NCBI GenBank assembly: GCA_024403755.1
Contig: JAKSRF010000013.1
Coordinates: 1-34,738 of the forward strand
Reading direction: 5' to 3'
DNA: 34,738 bases
Origin: Clostridia bacterium
Lineage (GTDB): Bacteria; Bacillota; Clostridia; Saccharofermentanales; Saccharofermentanaceae
Under the pieces are notes generated by a model that did no database searches, was not told the DNA's origin, and saw only the letters and a list, made by a program, of their open reading frames with translations. The position numbers were made by a program, and so were the translations under genes. This document shows, piece after piece, positions 34,179 through 34,738 of this stretch (position 1 is the stretch's first letter; every line of letters starts with the position of its first letter).

Positions 34179-34738
34179 ATGAGAATAATTCAGTTTTTAC
34201 CGACAATTGCTTTCGGTGATGCAGTCGGAAATGATACGATAGCACTTAAAAAGGCTTTGCAGGAGTTCGGTTATGAGACGGAAATATATGCTGAGGTAAT
34301 AGACCGGAGACTTCCTGAAGGTACTGCGGTACAGCTTGAGGAGTATCAGCTTCCGCCTGTTAATAAGGATGATATAGCAATTTATCATATGTCTACCGGT
34401 TCGCTTCTGAACTATACCTTTGAATATATGAATTGTCATAAGGTTCTTGTTTATCATAATGTTACACCGCCGGCATTCTTCAGTCCTTACAGTAAGGATA
34501 TAACCAAGAATGCCAAAGCCGGGGTAGACGGAATTAAGAACCTTGCGGGTAAGGTGGAATTCTGTTTTGCAGATTCCGAATTTAACAAAAGAGACCTGAT
34601 AAGCTATGGCTTTACATGTCCGATAGTTGTAAGACCGATACTTATTCCTTTCGAGGATTATAAGAAGGAACCGAGTGCAGAACTGATAAATAAGTATGGT
34701 AATGACGGGTATACAAATCTGATTTTTGTAGGAAGAGT
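34179..34738 (+). CDS. Glycosyltransferase family 4 protein, copy 2 (cut by the window edge)
   Basis: An open frame of 186 codons running off the right end. Its first 20 residues match copy 1 at 15 positions (including GDAVGNDT), and it continues with DDIAIYHMSTGSLLNYTF, VYHNVTPPAF, ADSEFNKRDLI, CPIVVRPILIPF and ends within LIFVGR, the start of the donor-binding half. It is a tandem paralogue of the gene at 32565. The ATG at 34179 has GAGAGG eight bases upstream and is 18 bases after the coiled-coil gene, the same spacing as in copy 1. Confidence 0.88.
   Translation, partial: MRIIQFLPTIAFGDAVGNDTIALKKALQEFGYETEIYAEVIDRRLPEGTAVQLEEYQLPPVNKDDIAIYHMSTGSLLNYTFEYMNCHKVLVYHNVTPPAFFSPYSKDITKNAKAGVDGIKNLAGKVEFCFADSEFNKRDLISYGFTCPIVVRPILIPFEDYKKEPSAELINKYGNDGYTNLIFVGR

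Noticed and set aside
1..34738. CRISPR array, prophage, insertion sequence or integrase
   Set aside because: No short regularly spaced repeats with unique spacers, no transposase or integrase and no phage genes were found.

Overview
The window looks like a chromosomal segment of a low-to-mid GC Gram-positive anaerobe of the class Clostridia, probably a gut or rumen fibre degrader of the Ruminococcus/Lachnospiraceae/Oscillospiraceae type. The support is strong AGGAGG-type ribosome sites, a tryptophan T-box leader, U-tract hairpin terminators after most genes, lipobox lipoproteins, small secreted proteins with dockerin calcium loops, and ATP-dependent PEP carboxykinase. I cannot name the species. 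The window is mostly single-gene or two-gene transcription units of core metabolism, with a cell-surface polysaccharide export cluster running off the right edge.

Layout. 1-2833: an EamA-type transporter converging on an AMP-dependent acyl-CoA synthetase. 3142-4292: two small secreted dockerin-type proteins, each with its own hairpin terminator. 4422-6479: a YgiQ-family radical SAM protein. 6665-8617: a single-frame fusion of phosphoglycerate kinase and triosephosphate isomerase. 8618-9196: a gene-free stretch with a 72-bp tandem repeat and shorter repeats. 9197-9910: a YugP-type membrane zinc protease. 9928-11569: promoter, tRNA-Trp-responsive T-box leader and a lone trpB. 11888-13501: pckA. 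13650-14066: a lipoprotein on the minus strand. 14294-15508: tyrS, without a T-box. 15622-17575: three small lipoproteins in a row, two of them clear acidic paralogues. 17697-19991: a divergent GH31 glycosidase on the minus strand. 20132-22691: a protein with the iron-dependent alcohol dehydrogenase fold that has lost its metal ligands, followed closely by a CCA tRNA nucleotidyltransferase. 23076-23966: a lone type IV prepilin-like protein. 24183-25793: a zinc-ribbon, coiled-coil, DUF4177-like protein. 26025-29583: a heterodimeric ABC exporter on the minus strand. 29688-29764: tRNA-Thr(GGT), minus strand. 29895 to the end: an ABC-2 polysaccharide exporter (permease and ATPase), then two tandem copies of a cassette made of a small coiled-coil protein and a GT4 glycosyltransferase, the second cut by the window edge.

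How the parts fit. The fused Pgk-TpiA and PckA supply lower glycolysis and the PEP/oxaloacetate branch; both genes have strongly biased codons, as expected for abundant enzymes. TrpB is under charged/uncharged tRNA-Trp control. The right-hand operon probably builds and exports a surface glycan. The most unusual items are the duplicated coiled-coil/GT4 cassette, the metal-site-less alcohol-dehydrogenase-like protein next to cca, the acidic lipoprotein set, the 72-bp repeat array, and the Pgk-TpiA fusion.
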